NCBI RefSeq assembly: GCF_002104475.1
Contig: NZ_NBOF01000001.1
Span: 868,001-932,000, forward strand
DNA: 64,000 bases
DNA from: Cognaticolwellia mytili
Lineage (GTDB): Bacteria; Pseudomonadota; Gammaproteobacteria; Enterobacterales; Alteromonadaceae
Direction of reading: 5' to 3'
Below the pieces are notes generated by a model, which had not been told where the DNA came from, did no database searches, and worked only from the letters and a program-made list of their open reading frames with translations. A program made the position numbers and the translations under genes. How positions within the stretch are numbered: the first letter of the stretch is position 1; every line of letters starts with the position of its first letter. Shown here piece by piece: positions 16,936 through 25,435 of the stretch.

Positions 16936-17991
16936 TTATTTTTCTCGACGTTGAATAACCGCTTGTTCAAGTTCAGCCAATAACGTTTCAGTATCTTGCC
17001 AGCCAATACAAGCATCTGTAACGCTTTGTCCGTAGGTTGCAGCTTTACCATCAACTAAGTTTTGACGTCCTTCAACTAAGTGGCTTTCTACCATAACGCC
17101 AAAGATATTATGATTGCCATCACTCATTTGTTGGCAAACATCACGGCAAACTAGCATTTGATTTTCAAATTTCTTACTGCTATTGGCATGACTAAAGTCA
17201 ATCATGATATTAGTGTTCAAACCTGACTTGTCTAATTGCTGGGTAACACTTTTAACGCTATCAGCATCAAAATTTGTTGTTTTACCACCACGTAAAATAA
17301 TATGGCAATCTTCATTACCTGTCGTTTCAACAATAGCTGAATGACCATACTTTGTTACTGATAAGAAGTGATGTGAAGCGCTGGCAGCACCAATAGCGTC
17401 AATAGCTACTTTAATCGTACCGTCAGTACCATTTTTAAAGCCAACAGGGCAAGACAAACCTGAAGCCAGTTCGCGATGTACTTGGCTTTCTGTCGTGCGC
17501 GCACCAATAGCGCCCCAACACATAAAATCAGCCATGTACTGTGGTGTGATCATATCTAAAAACTCACCTGCAGTAGGCAAGCCAAGATTGTTCAAATCAA
17601 GCAACAATTTACGTCCAATACGTAAACCATCATTGAGCTTAAAGCTGTTATCCATATAAGGGTCATTGATAAGCCCTTTCCAACCAACCGTTGTTCTTGG
17701 TTTTTCAAAATAGACACGCATTACAATTTCTAGTGTGTCTTGATATTTAACGCGCATTTTAGCTAAGCGCTCGCCATACTCTAACGCCGCTTTAGGATCA
17801 TGTATTGAACATGGGCCGATAACAACAAGTAGGCGGTCATCTTGATTATTAAAAATATTACTGATGGCTTGTCTACCAGCAAAAACCGACTTTGTAGCTT
17901 GTTCTGATGAAGGAAATCGCTCAAGTAGCGCGATAGGAGGTAAAAGCTCTTTGATTTTATTAATACGAACGTCGTCGGTTTGATCAACCAT
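16936..17991 (-). CDS. aroG: 3-deoxy-7-phosphoheptulonate synthase (DAHP synthase, AroG type)
   Basis: This 351-residue enzyme condenses phosphoenolpyruvate and erythrose 4-phosphate, the first step of the shikimate pathway. It is a class I-alpha enzyme closely resembling E. coli AroG along its full length: IKELLPPIALLERFP at the N-terminus, VVIGPCSIHDP (about residue 56), FEKPRTTVGWKG, GARTTESQVHRELASGLSCPVGFKNGTDG, and the metal-binding DFSHANSSK and MVESHLVEG. The N-terminal extension of about 20 residues is the part that carries feedback inhibition in this family. Which amino acid inhibits it cannot be decided firmly; overall resemblance favours the phenylalanine-sensitive form. No clear TyrR box was recognised upstream. 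It is monocistronic, divergent from add. Confidence 0.93.
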   Translation of the reverse strand: MVDQTDDVRINKIKELLPPIALLERFPSSEQATKSVFAGRQAISNIFNNQDDRLLVVIGPCSIHDPKAALEYGERLAKMRVKYQDTLEIVMRVYFEKPRTTVGWKGLINDPYMDNSFKLNDGLRIGRKLLLDLNNLGLPTAGEFLDMITPQYMADFMCWGAIGARTTESQVHRELASGLSCPVGFKNGTDGTIKVAIDAIGAASASHHFLSVTKYGHSAIVETTGNEDCHIILRGGKTTNFDADSVKSVTQQLDKSGLNTNIMIDFSHANSSKKFENQMLVCRDVCQQMSDGNHNIFGVMVESHLVEGRQNLVDGKAATYGQSVTDACIGWQDTETLLAELEQAVIQRREK

Positions 17992-18220
17992 AATTTTTTC
18001 TCTTTATACTACGAATAGTTTTTATTTAATATTTACGTCTAGACACCTAGATGATTAGTCCCGCATTTAATTTATCAGTGTTCTGACGCTAATAGCAACA
18101 TATAATACGAAAAAAGCGGTATAATAAAATTATTCGACATCAAAGAAACATAAGTAGGTATATTCTATAGTGCTTTGGTCGTATTTTTTATTAGACATAT
18201 TCATATAGGTTGCCATTCTC

Positions 18221-19225
18221 ATGACTCATCCCTCTTTACCCTTAATTGATTTACACCGTCATTTAGATGGTAATATCCGCCCTAAAACTATCTGGTCGTT
18301 AGCACAAGAGCATAATATTGCTTTACCTGAGACTAACTTCGAAGCCTTTATTCCTCATGTACAAATTCAAGGAAGTGAAAGTGACTTACTCGCATTTCTC
18401 AGTAAGCTTGATTGGGGTGTTGCAGTACTTAAAACATTAGACGATTGTAAGCGCATTGCCTTTGAAAATGTTGAAGATGCTTTCAATGCCGGCATTCACT
18501 ATGCTGAATTGCGCTTTTCACCTTATTACATGGCGATGAAGAATAATTTGGTGGTTGCTGATGTTGTTGCCGCGGTAATTGACGGCGTAAATGCAGCTTG
18601 TAAAGTTTACGATGTGAAAATTAATCTTATCGGTATTTTAAGTCGTACTTTTGGTATTGAGAAATGCCAAGCGGAGCTAAATGCCCTATTAACGCATAAG
18701 CAACATCTTATTGGTGTTGATTTAGCTGGTGACGAGTATAACTACCCTGGCGAACTTTTTATCGAACACTTTAAACAAGTACGACAAGCTGATCTCAATA
18801 TTACCGTTCATGCTGGTGAAGCAGCAGGCCCTGAAAGTATATGGCAAGCAATAAACCAATTGCACGCACAACGTATTGGCCATGGCGTAGCTTGTCATAA
18901 AGATGAAAAGCTAATGGATTATATGCGTGAGCATAATATTGCCATTGAGTCTTGTCTAACCTCAAACTTTCAAACAGGCACGATAAAAGATTTATCACAA
19001 CACCCAATTAAACACTTCCTCAAGCAAGGTTTATTAGTTTGTTTAAATACAGATGATCCTGGTGTGCAAGGGATAGAATTAAAAAATGAATTCCTTGTTG
19101 CCCGTAAGACACTCGGCTTTTCTGATAAAGATATTCAGCAATTACAAGAGAACTCGCTCAAGGCTAGCTTCTTATCTGATAGTGAAAAATCAGCATTAAA
19201 ACAAAAAGTATTAAATAACAGCTAG
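18221..19225 (+). CDS. add: Adenosine deaminase
   Basis: This 334-residue cytoplasmic zinc enzyme deaminates adenosine and deoxyadenosine to inosine and deoxyinosine. Signatures are the metal-binding HRH pair near the N-terminus (His12 and His14 in DLHRHLDG), the TVHAGEAAG segment with the metal His and catalytic Glu, RIGHGVA, and the metal-binding LNTDDPGVQG near residue 275. The length matches bacterial adenosine deaminases. It is divergent from aroG across about 230 bp. Downstream lie a MITE-like element, xapX and deoD, so purine nucleoside salvage genes cluster here: the inosine made by Add is a substrate of DeoD. Confidence 0.93.
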   Translation: MTHPSLPLIDLHRHLDGNIRPKTIWSLAQEHNIALPETNFEAFIPHVQIQGSESDLLAFLSKLDWGVAVLKTLDDCKRIAFENVEDAFNAGIHYAELRFSPYYMAMKNNLVVADVVAAVIDGVNAACKVYDVKINLIGILSRTFGIEKCQAELNALLTHKQHLIGVDLAGDEYNYPGELFIEHFKQVRQADLNITVHAGEAAGPESIWQAINQLHAQRIGHGVACHKDEKLMDYMREHNIAIESCLTSNFQTGTIKDLSQHPIKHFLKQGLLVCLNTDDPGVQGIELKNEFLVARKTLGFSDKDIQQLQENSLKASFLSDSEKSALKQKVLNNS

Positions 19226-19233
19226 AGCTATTG

Positions 19234-19500
19234 ATATACCCAAACCACCTTAAAATACAGGGTTCAGCAAGTCGAGAAAGGGGCAGCATCAAGGCATTGA
19301 TTGAAGAGAATGGTTGTTCCATTGTCAAAATCAATAACGCCGGAGATGACCCTTTCTCGCCTTGCCCGACGGGAGCCAAGCTAGAAAAACAGTTCAGCGT
19401 TGCAGCACTTGATAAGGGAATAACCATTACCTTCGTACTGCGCCTTACCCTGATTTCCTAGCTTAGCTCTGAAACTGCATCTTCAAGTGGCTTGGGTATA
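19234..19500. mobile_element. MITE-like non-autonomous element with terminal inverted repeats and a 7-bp target duplication
   Basis: A 267-bp segment is bounded by imperfect inverted repeats: the left end reads TATACCCAAACCACCTTAA and the right end, reverse-complemented, reads TATACCCAAGCCACTTGAA. The same 7 bases, GCTATTG, lie immediately outside both ends (19227-19233 and 19501-19507), as expected for a target-site duplication; one extra A at 19234 precedes the left repeat. No transposase is encoded. The ORFs on both strands inside it have no recognisable product and are regarded as chance. It lies between add and xapX-deoD and may affect their joint transcription. Confidence 0.75.
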
Positions 19501-19544
19501 GCTATTGGGTTAAAATAACAAATTAACTACAATTAGGAGAACAT

Positions 19545-19715
19545 ATGTTCGAAGTCATTATTGCGACAATAACAGGTATTATTGTTGGCTTGATATTTTC
19601 ACTATTGAAACTACCAATACCTGCTCCACCAGTTTTATCTGGTATTGCGGGTATTTTCGGCATTTACTTAGGTGGCATCGGTTATCACTGGATTATCGAG
19701 CGCTTTTTCAGTTAG
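19545..19715 (+). CDS. XapX-domain small membrane protein (DUF1427)
   Basis: This is a 56-residue gene starting at an ATG after an AGGAG ribosome-binding site and ending TAG at 19713-19715. The product has two hydrophobic segments: MFEVIIATITGIIVGLIFSL, then a PIPAPPVLSGIAGIFGIYLG turn and helix. The Leu-Pro-x-Pro-Ala-Pro-Pro motif is the XapX-domain hallmark. XapX proteins are named for association with xanthosine/purine nucleoside genes, and here too the gene lies about 125 bp upstream of deoD on the same strand. Function is unknown; the location hints at a purine nucleoside transport accessory. Confidence 0.8.
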   Translation: MFEVIIATITGIIVGLIFSLLKLPIPAPPVLSGIAGIFGIYLGGIGYHWIIERFFS

Positions 19716-19839
19716 AATTATATTTTAAAAATTTAACATACATATCAGTAAAAAATCCTTGATAGCGTCTAAAGTAATTCCATTTGGAAACGGCTAGAAA
19801 CTTACTGTGATTGAACACCACTAAAAAAGGTTAACACTC

Positions 19840-20544
19840 ATGGCAACAGCACATATAGAAGCAAACACTGGTGATTTCGCAAAAACGGTTCTAATGCCCG
19901 GCGATCCACTACGTGCGAAATATATCGCAGAAACTTTTCTTGATGACGCAAAGTGCGTCACTCGCGTACGTAATATGTTCGGTTACACCGGAACGTATAA
20001 AGGCAAACCTGTTTCAGTAATGGGTTCAGGCATGGGCGTACCCTCAATTTCCATCTATGCTACAGAATTATACAAAGATTACGGCGTAGAAAGCATTATT
20101 CGTATTGGCTCTTGTGGCGCAGTACGCGACGATATCAACATTCGTGATATCGTTATTGGTATGTCAGCTAGTACTGACTCAAATGTTAACCGTTCACGCT
20201 TTAATGGTTATGACTTCGCAGCAACCGCTGATTTCGATTTACTACACAAAGTAGTAACAACGGCAGAAAAAACAGGTAAAGCTGTACGTGTGGGTAATAT
20301 TTTCACTGCTGATTTATTCTATACACCACAACCTGAAATGTTTGCTTTAATGGAAAAGTACGGCATTTTAGCTGTGGAAATGGAAGCTGCTGGCTTATAT
20401 GGCGTTGCCGCAGAATACGGTAAAAAAGCATTGACGGTATTAACGGTAAGTGACCATATTAAAACTGGTGAGCAAACAACTGCTGATGAACGAGAAACAA
20501 CATTCAAAGATATGATGGAGCTAACATTAGATAGCTTGCTATAA
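19840..20544 (+). CDS. deoD: Purine nucleoside phosphorylase DeoD-type
   Basis: This 234-residue hexameric phosphorylase cleaves purine (deoxy)ribonucleosides to base plus (deoxy)ribose 1-phosphate. Key segments match E. coli Deo[17 protein letters not shown] (phosphate site), a conserved His5 near the N-terminus, [41 protein letters not shown] (ribose-binding Met and Glu) and [13 protein letters not shown] with the catalytic Asp. It ends at a strong 16-bp hairpin. It is preceded by xapX and, beyond a MITE, by add; it is not in the deoCABD arrangement of enterics. Confidence 0.95.
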   Translation: MATAHIEANTGDFAKTVLMPGDPLRAKYIAETFLDDAKCVTRVRNMFGYTGTYKGKPVSVMGSGMGVPSISIYATELYKDYGVESIIRIGSCGAVRDDINIRDIVIGMSASTDSNVNRSRFNGYDFAATADFDLLHKVVTTAEKTGKAVRVGNIFTADLFYTPQPEMFALMEKYGILAVEMEAAGLYGVAAEYGKKALTVLTVSDHIKTGEQTTADERETTFKDMMELTLDSLL

Positions 20545-20553
20545 GCATAAAAA

Positions 20554-20590
20554 AATAGCTTATAATATTTTCGTAATATTATAAGCTATT
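20554..20590. terminator. Bidirectional terminator between deoD and the small secreted protein gene
   Basis: Two perfect 16-base complementary arms (20554-20569 and 20575-20590) enclose a 5-base loop between convergent genes. On the minus strand the stem is followed by seven T residues, so it certainly fits the minus-strand gene; for deoD the downstream tract is weaker. Confidence 0.8.
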
Positions 20591-20636
20591 AATATTCATT
20601 GAAAAATAAAGTTTCAATGATGAACCTAAGATTATT

Positions 20637-20954
20637 TTATCGTGATGCTTTCAATTTTTTAATTTGTGATGGGCTTAAGCGAAGTGCGCTACCAGGATAT
20701 GGCTTCCCCCCCTTATAATCCCAATCTTTAGGCTGAGATTTCATAACAAACTCGTTAAAAACTTTACATGCAGACTGACTTGGCGTAACCCCTAGCTTTT
20801 TAGCATATGCTTTTAATAGACCTGTTGATTCACCGGACTTCTTAATAAGACAATAGCCTTCTGTCGAATATGTCGTCATATCATCATTCGCGTTAACTGA
20901 TAACGATAAAAAAGTTAACGTAAGTGATCCTATTAGTAATGCTTTAAGCTTCAT
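20637..20954 (-). CDS. Small secreted protein of unknown function
   Basis: This 105-residue protein starts 6-7 bases after an AAGGGG ribosome-binding site. Residues 1-22 form a clean Sec signal peptide ending at VNA, so the product is periplasmic. The mature part has two Cys (about residues 34 and 63) that could form a disulfide, a DWDYKGGKPYPGSALRLS stretch and a basic C-terminus (IKKLKASR). I do not recognise the family. It is a single gene facing deoD with a shared terminator; the upstream region is the degenerate mobile-element strip. Confidence 0.65.
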   Translation of the reverse strand: MKLKALLIGSLTLTFLSLSVNANDDMTTYSTEGYCLIKKSGESTGLLKAYAKKLGVTPSQSACKVFNEFVMKSQPKDWDYKGGKPYPGSALRLSPSQIKKLKASR

Positions 20955-21425
20955 AATTTGCCCCTTTTAATTATTATTTTAAAATGTGTTTTCGATTTGA
21001 AATTACTATAGTCTCAATATCGTAGCACTAACTATTTTTACCATAATCCTTCCTAGTAATGAAAGTAAATTTTCATTACTTTTTGCCCTGTAGTTTTTTA
21101 AGTAAAAAATATAGTGATACAGTTACATAAATACTTACTATGCTCTGTCCTAAAATACATTGGCAGTTTTTCATGAAAGATAGATGGCTTAAGCGCCTAA
21201 CCTTTTATACAGTTAACTTAATACTTCCATTGTAAAGTATAAGTAGTAAGCATAGTCTCACTTACTCGCTAATTTCATAACCTATTACATTTCGATTATA
21301 AGTATCAATTACTATAAAGTCTCTAAAATATTATTGTTAATTCAAAGAGATAATGAACACTTTGATCTATTTCAAATAAACATTCAATATGCTTAATTTA
21401 TTGAAAGTGAACTTCCCGGATTTCA
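20955..21425. other. Non-coding, AT-rich stretch with one hairpin
   Basis: No credible gene is visible. A perfect hairpin at 21055-21080 (10-base arms AGTAATGAAA and TTTCATTACT) is followed on the plus strand by five T residues, resembling a terminator left over from a lost gene. The promoter of the small secreted protein gene should lie at the left end. Confidence 0.5.
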
Positions 21426-21555
21426 CTAGACAGTTTGTAATTCAGAAAAGTACGCTGCCTCAAATTTAGCAGGTGAAACACAGCCTGTATGTGAGTGACG
21501 CTTTTTAGGATTGTAAAACATCTCTACAAAATTCATTAATAAGGGATATTTGAAT
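21426..21555 (-). pseudogene. Remnant of an IS3-family transposase (OrfB C-terminus)
   Basis: On the minus strand an open frame ending at the TAG at 21428-21426 encodes MNFVEMFYNPKKRHSHTG, then CVSPAKFEAAYFSELQTV. This is the C-terminal integrase-core tail of IS3-family transposases (the FYN-x-KRRH-S-x-G...SP-x-x-FE signature). The upstream part of the gene is missing, since the sequence before it belongs to another broken ORF, so this is a truncated relic with no intact insertion sequence around it. Confidence 0.75.
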
Positions 21556-21560
21556 GACAT

Positions 21561-22139
21561 TTGCGATACTGTAAAGAACATACTCAAGCAAAAGTTTCAA
21601 GGAGCAATAGATTAAGGCTATCTAAAGAAGGTCAATTGGCCGAAACAAAACCACAAATAAAAATATTATTTCTAATGCTAAGCACAGAAGAAACTGCAAT
21701 TGACAAGGATTTGGAAGAACGAATAGAAGATTTAAAACGTAAACGGAAAACTTTAAAGAATGAGTTGAATAAAATATCTCAAAAATCTCAACTATCTATT
21801 TGAATAGTTTGGAGACAAAAACTAAATTTATTCATAGAGATTGTTAAAAGAGTTCTCTTTTCTGACGAGACGACGCTAACAAAGTCATTATTCAAAACAG
21901 TTGTAGAAAGGACAAATGTTTCATCTGAACAACTAACTATTGTTGGATCAAGCATGGGTATGATTCATGCTATTTCTAAAACAAAAATGGGCACCTCTAA
22001 TGAAGCGCCCATTTTCATATCAATGTGGTGGTTAACTTCAAGGGTGGTGTTATGTGGTTTTCACAAGAGTGTAATAAAAACTTGGGCTAGAGATTTGAAC
22101 TCTACAACAAGGTACTGCGCTGCGCTCCCTAATTTCTGA
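21561..22139 (+). pseudogene. Broken ORF resembling the C-terminus of a serine recombinase
   Basis: The first part (21561-21803) ends in a charged coiled coil (KDLEERIEDLKRKRKTLKNE). After a stop, another frame stays open from about 21822 and encodes FIEIVKRVLFSDETTLTKSL, then FKTVVERTNVSSEQLTIVGS, resembling the end of the C-terminal region of large serine recombinases, where a coiled coil is followed by a short conserved strand-helix-strand. The frame continues to 22139 and runs through the tRNA T-arm copy (KTWARDLNST), as integrase and recombinase genes often do at tRNA attachment sites. The assignment rests on pattern only and needs a profile search. Confidence 0.4.
22088..22104. repeat. 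17-bp duplicate of the tRNA-Ser T-arm (possible att remnant)
   Basis: TAGAGATTTGAACTCTA occurs here and, identically, inside the tRNA-Ser gene at 22217-22233. Duplicates of tRNA 3' segments mark sites of integrase-mediated insertion. It lies inside the broken recombinase-like frame, 113 bases from the tRNA. Confidence 0.55.
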
Positions 22140-22162
22140 ACATTTTCAATTCTTAGAAAGCA

Positions 22163-22198
22163 AAAAGCCCGTTAATTCTTTTGAATTAACGGGCTTTT
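22163..22198 (-). terminator. Terminator of tRNA-Ser
   Basis: Perfect 16-base arms (22163-22178 and 22183-22198) with a TTTT loop lie 8 bases beyond the tRNA 3' end; on the minus strand the stem ends in GGGCTTTTTG. The symmetry would also permit termination on the plus strand. Confidence 0.85.
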
Positions 22199-22205
22199 CT
22201 TAATG

Positions 22206-22296
22206 TGGCGGTGAGATAGAGATTTGAACTCTAGAAGGGCTACAAACCCTTGCCGGTTTTCAAGACCGGTGCTTTCGACCACTCAGCCATCTCACC
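22206..22296 (-). tRNA. tRNA-Ser (anticodon UGA), CCA encoded
   Basis: Reading the minus strand, GGTGAGA pairs with TCTCACC in the acceptor stem, the D-arm is GGCTGAGTGGTCGAAAGC, the anticodon loop CTTGAAA gives UGA, a long class II variable arm (GCAAGGGTTTGTAGCCCTTC) is present, and the T-arm is TAGAGTTCAAATCTCTA. The 3' CCA is encoded (22208-22206). It reads UCA and other UCN serine codons. A terminator follows. Confidence 0.96.
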
Positions 22297-22560
22297 TGAA
22301 GTTAAAAAGCATTGCTGCTTCAGAACGAGGCGAATATTAAATACTGTGCGGCTGTTTGTAAAGTGCTAATTTGCAATAATTGCCATTTTATTTCATTTTT
22401 CTTACTGTTTGCTGATTAAAACAGCAAATAGGTGATATTATCCTCATTTCATCAACAGATACCACTGAACACGGCCCTTACATATTGAAACATTCGTATG
22501 TAATAACAATGCGCCGATCAACTGTTATACTTTCATGTCGTTAATTTTCGAGGAAATATT

Positions 22561-24024
22561 GTGCCTAAATCTAGTCAGTCAGTCGCTGATCGAAGTTTAT
22601 TCAGTTTAACTTGGCCAATTTTTATTGATCTATTTTTTATTTTTATGATCAATGTGACTGATGCTTGGTTTTTAAGCCGCATATCAGACTCTGCCGCTGC
22701 ATCTATCGGTGCCATTATGCCAATTTTAGGTATCGCCTTTGCGCTCTACTCTACTTTGCATCAAGGTGGTAGTAGTGTTGCAGCCCAACGTATAGGCGCA
22801 GGCGATCATAGCAAACTGGCAACAACCTATGGCGTGCTTTTTGTAATACTGTTGTTCGTCGGTATTTTGTTAACCATACTCATGACGCTATTTGCCACAG
22901 ACTTTACCCAATGGATGGGGCTTAAAGATGACATGGCAGGTATGGCAAGTATCTATTTACACACCATTGGCATGGGTACTTGGGTGCTAGCCATTCGATT
23001 TGCTGCTGCAGCGGTTCTGACATCGCAAGGGAAAACCCACTGGAACATGTGGTCAACCGCCGTGATGACGGTAGTGAACATACTTTTTAACTACTTACTC
23101 ATTGATGGCAAGTTTGGTTTCCCTGCTCTTGGCGTACAAGGTGTTGCCTACGCTTCGGTTACGGCTTGGGTCATTAGTCTATGCTTCACCTTAACGATTA
23201 TTGCTAAGCATTTAAAAATTAAAATTTCGTTACCGAGTAGTTGGACGTTTTTCAAGAAAGACGCGGCTCCCATTCTCAAAATTGCCACGCCATCGGTTTT
23301 AGAGCCTATGTCTTGGCAGTTTACCCAAATCTTAATGACAGTAATGGTCGTAACCATGGGGGAATTAGCACTAGCAACACGCATTTATAGCTTTAACTTA
23401 CTATTTACCGCTATTTTATACGGCTTTGCCATTAGCTCTGGCGTGCAAATAAAAGTGGCACATTATATTGGTGCCAAACGTTTTGAAGATGCCCATAACC
23501 AGTTGATGTCAGGCATAAAGCTCGGCATTGTTGGCGCTATGTTCTTTGTATTTGTGTTATTAATATTTTCTGATCATTGGTTTGCCATGTTTACTAGCAA
23601 TACTGATATTTGGGCAATGGGTAAGCTTATACTATTAGTTGCTATTGTTGGAGAGTTTGGTCGTAGTTTTAATCTCATTGTTGGTGCGTCACTTCGAGCC
23701 TCTGGCGATGCCAAATATGTTTCAACTGCCGGCTTTATTATTATGTGGTTTATCGCCCTGCCTTTGGCTTGGCTTTTTGGGCTTCACTTTGCCTACGGTT
23801 TAGTCGGTATTTGGGTGGCAACCAGCATAGATGAATGTATGCGTGGTTTTATTGCCTTGAAACGTTGGCAAACTGGGAAATGGCGAACAAAAGGTGTGTA
23901 TGCCGAAGAAGTTCCCATTCACGAGCCAAGTATTAATGAAAGCATTGATTGCCAAGAAGCAAATGACTGTCAGGAAGCGCTGTTAAACGATGCCACGTTT
24001 ATAGAACCTAAAGAAAGCGAATAA
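22561..24024 (+). CDS. MATE-family multidrug/cation antiporter
   Basis: This 487-residue integral membrane protein has about 12 transmembrane helices in two repeats (MatE domains, about residues 15-175 and 235-395). It starts at GTG six bases after a GAGGAAA ribosome-binding site. Features typical of the family are the N-terminal SLTWPIFIDLFFIFMINVTD with the conserved Pro and Asp of TM1, and GVQGVAYASVTAWVIS. The C-terminus carries an acidic, hydrophilic tail of about 40 residues with a near-repeat (DCQEANDCQEALLND). MATE proteins export cationic drugs or metabolites with Na+ or H+. The substrate cannot be assigned. It is a single gene, with a hairpin directly after it. Confidence 0.9.
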   Translation: MPKSSQSVADRSLFSLTWPIFIDLFFIFMINVTDAWFLSRISDSAAASIGAIMPILGIAFALYSTLHQGGSSVAAQRIGAGDHSKLATTYGVLFVILLFVGILLTILMTLFATDFTQWMGLKDDMAGMASIYLHTIGMGTWVLAIRFAAAAVLTSQGKTHWNMWSTAVMTVVNILFNYLLIDGKFGFPALGVQGVAYASVTAWVISLCFTLTIIAKHLKIKISLPSSWTFFKKDAAPILKIATPSVLEPMSWQFTQILMTVMVVTMGELALATRIYSFNLLFTAILYGFAISSGVQIKVAHYIGAKRFEDAHNQLMSGIKLGIVGAMFFVFVLLIFSDHWFAMFTSNTDIWAMGKLILLVAIVGEFGRSFNLIVGASLRASGDAKYVSTAGFIIMWFIALPLAWLFGLHFAYGLVGIWVATSIDECMRGFIALKRWQTGKWRTKGVYAEEVPIHEPSINESIDCQEANDCQEALLNDATFIEPKESE

Positions 24025-24039
24025 GCACATAACAAAAAA

Positions 24040-24074
24040 AAGCCGCTAAACCATTCGAACAAGGTTAGCGGCTT
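24040..24074. terminator. Terminator between the MATE gene and the membrane-anchor protein gene
   Basis: A 12-bp stem with one bulge (24040-24052 with 24063-24074, containing AGCCGCTAA/TTAGCGGCT) lies between convergent genes. On the minus strand it is followed by eight T residues, so it is a strong terminator for the metal-accessory genes; on the plus strand the tail is weak. Confidence 0.8.
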
Positions 24075-24091
24075 ATGTTTCAGATGGAAAC

Positions 24092-24628
24092 CTAGCCTTT
24101 AATGGTGTAAAAACCTTTCATGGTTAACGACACAACAACGGGCTTGTCGCTTTTATTTTTCCAATACCAGCCATGCACGCCTTTAAATGGCGTAGTAAGC
24201 GAGCCTTTCATATTGTTTGATGTTGTAATGGCAAAACTTTCAAAATAACCAGTAGTATCACCTTCTGGCTCGCCATGAAAATCAAAGTAAAGCTCAGCAC
24301 CATCGGTGGTCCATTCGTATTCAACATGGGCGTATTTGTCCATGTATAGTTTATATTCCAAGCCTTTACCTGCTGGAATTATAATTTCAACATTATCAGT
24401 GCGAAGCGCTTTTTCTTGTACTCCGCGGTCGATATTTAAGGTAGGTGGTTTTTCTGACGCTTCGGCAATAGCGGTTAAGCCAAGCGCTTTACCAACACCT
24501 GTTGGGTCAATATTATATTCAGCCGGTAAAATGCAAGTTATCAATACCAGTGATGCGATAATGACAGCAATAATGCCAGCTTTAATTAGTGTACGGGTTG
24601 AATGTACGGGAACATTATAATCGTTCAT
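24092..24628 (-). CDS. Transmembrane anchor protein associated with metal/HupE clusters
   Basis: This 178-residue protein has a short cytoplasmic N-terminus, one transmembrane helix (about residues 15-33) and a periplasmic domain of about 140 residues with many aromatic residues (YEWTTDGAELYFDFHGEPEGD and HGWYWKNKSD). Proteins of this shape are annotated in databases as transmembrane anchor protein and occur next to HupE/UreJ-like genes in marine Proteobacteria. There are few Cys or His that would suggest direct metal binding. It follows the HupE/UreJ-like gene by 111 bp and ends at a strong terminator. Function is unknown. Confidence 0.6.
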   Translation of the reverse strand: MNDYNVPVHSTRTLIKAGIIAVIIASLVLITCILPAEYNIDPTGVGKALGLTAIAEASEKPPTLNIDRGVQEKALRTDNVEIIIPAGKGLEYKLYMDKYAHVEYEWTTDGAELYFDFHGEPEGDTTGYFESFAITTSNNMKGSLTTPFKGVHGWYWKNKSDKPVVVSLTMKGFYTIKG

Positions 24629-24739
24629 GAAAAATCCTATTTAAGTCTTATTTGGTTTTTTAGCTCTTATTTAAGAACTAATTTTAATGAGTTTATGTAT
24701 TTTGTTCGGCTCAATTAGCTGAGCCAATTCTGATAGCGC

Positions 24740-25435
24740 TTAACTAATAAAATATCCAGTAAGTTGTAAGCCGATTAACATAAAACCAGCACTCATCAGG
24801 GCAGTGTTAGTTAATGTTGCAAAACTTAAGTAACTGCGATGTCTACGCCAAAAGCTCAGTATGATTAACACCATACCAAGTGCTAAAAATTGCCCTATTT
24901 CTACACCTATGTTAAATGACAATATATTGGTCACTAGGCCGTCTTCAGGTAGCTTAAACTCTTGAATTTTTGTTGCTAAACCAAAGCCGTGAAATAAACC
25001 AAATATCATCACCGCTAATTTAGTATTAGGCTGATAACCCAGTAGGCGTTTAAAGCCACCTAAATTATCAAAACCTTTATATACCACTGACAAACCGATA
25101 ATGGCGTCAATTAAATAGGCATTGATTTGAATATTACTAAATACGCCGTAAAGTAAGGTTAAACTATGGCCTAGCGTAAATAAGCTGACGTAGATAACGA
25201 CATCTTTACTGCGAAACAAAAAGAAGATCACGCCCACTAAAAACAACAAGTGATCGTAACCTGTCACCATATGTTTTGCGCCGATATAAATAAACGGAAA
25301 TATTGCTGCGCCTTGGTTAGCTTCTAAAAACTGTTTAGTGGCATCATCAACACCATGTGCCATTAACGAAAACGAGGCAAAAAATCCCGTTATCATTAAC
25401 AGTAAAAGTATTGCGTTTTTCATAACATTATTCAC
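24740..25435 (-). CDS. HupE/UreJ-family membrane protein
   Basis: This 231-residue protein has a signal-like N-terminal helix, then HGVDDATKQFLE, then six or so membrane helices. The HupE/UreJ pattern is clear: YIGAKHMVTGYDHLLFLVGV (His and Asp in the helix), LFTLGHSLTLL, IFGLFHGFGLATKI and LSFNIGVEIGQ. Classical HupE/UreJ proteins transport nickel or cobalt, with His and Asp residues in helices as the metal path. This version (UreJ_2-like) has no hydrogenase or urease nearby; the neighbours are a czc-type efflux system, so a metal permease function is plausible but inferred. Confidence 0.8.
   Translation of the reverse strand: MNNVMKNAILLLLMITGFFASFSLMAHGVDDATKQFLEANQGAAIFPFIYIGAKHMVTGYDHLLFLVGVIFFLFRSKDVVIYVSLFTLGHSLTLLYGVFSNIQINAYLIDAIIGLSVVYKGFDNLGGFKRLLGYQPNTKLAVMIFGLFHGFGLATKIQEFKLPEDGLVTNILSFNIGVEIGQFLALGMVLIILSFWRRHRSYLSFATLTNTALMSAGFMLIGLQLTGYFIS

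Noticed and set aside
17992-18220. TyrR or TrpR operator between aroG and add
   Set aside because: No convincing TGTAAA-N6-TTTACA or TrpR palindrome could be read in the region.
19231-19461. ORF of 76 codons (and a 87-codon ORF opposite) within the MITE-like element
   Set aside because: Both lie inside the repeat element, lack ribosome-binding sites and show no recognisable protein; symmetry of the element explains open frames on both strands.
21954-22139. Separate 61-codon gene near the tRNA
   Set aside because: It is the tail of the longer open frame that I treat as a broken recombinase relic; no independent start signal.
23930-23990. Near-repeat GATTGCCAAGAAGC / GACTGTCAGGAAGC in the MATE gene tail
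   Set aside because: Only two imperfect copies; a small in-frame duplication in a hydrophilic tail, not a meaningful repeat element.
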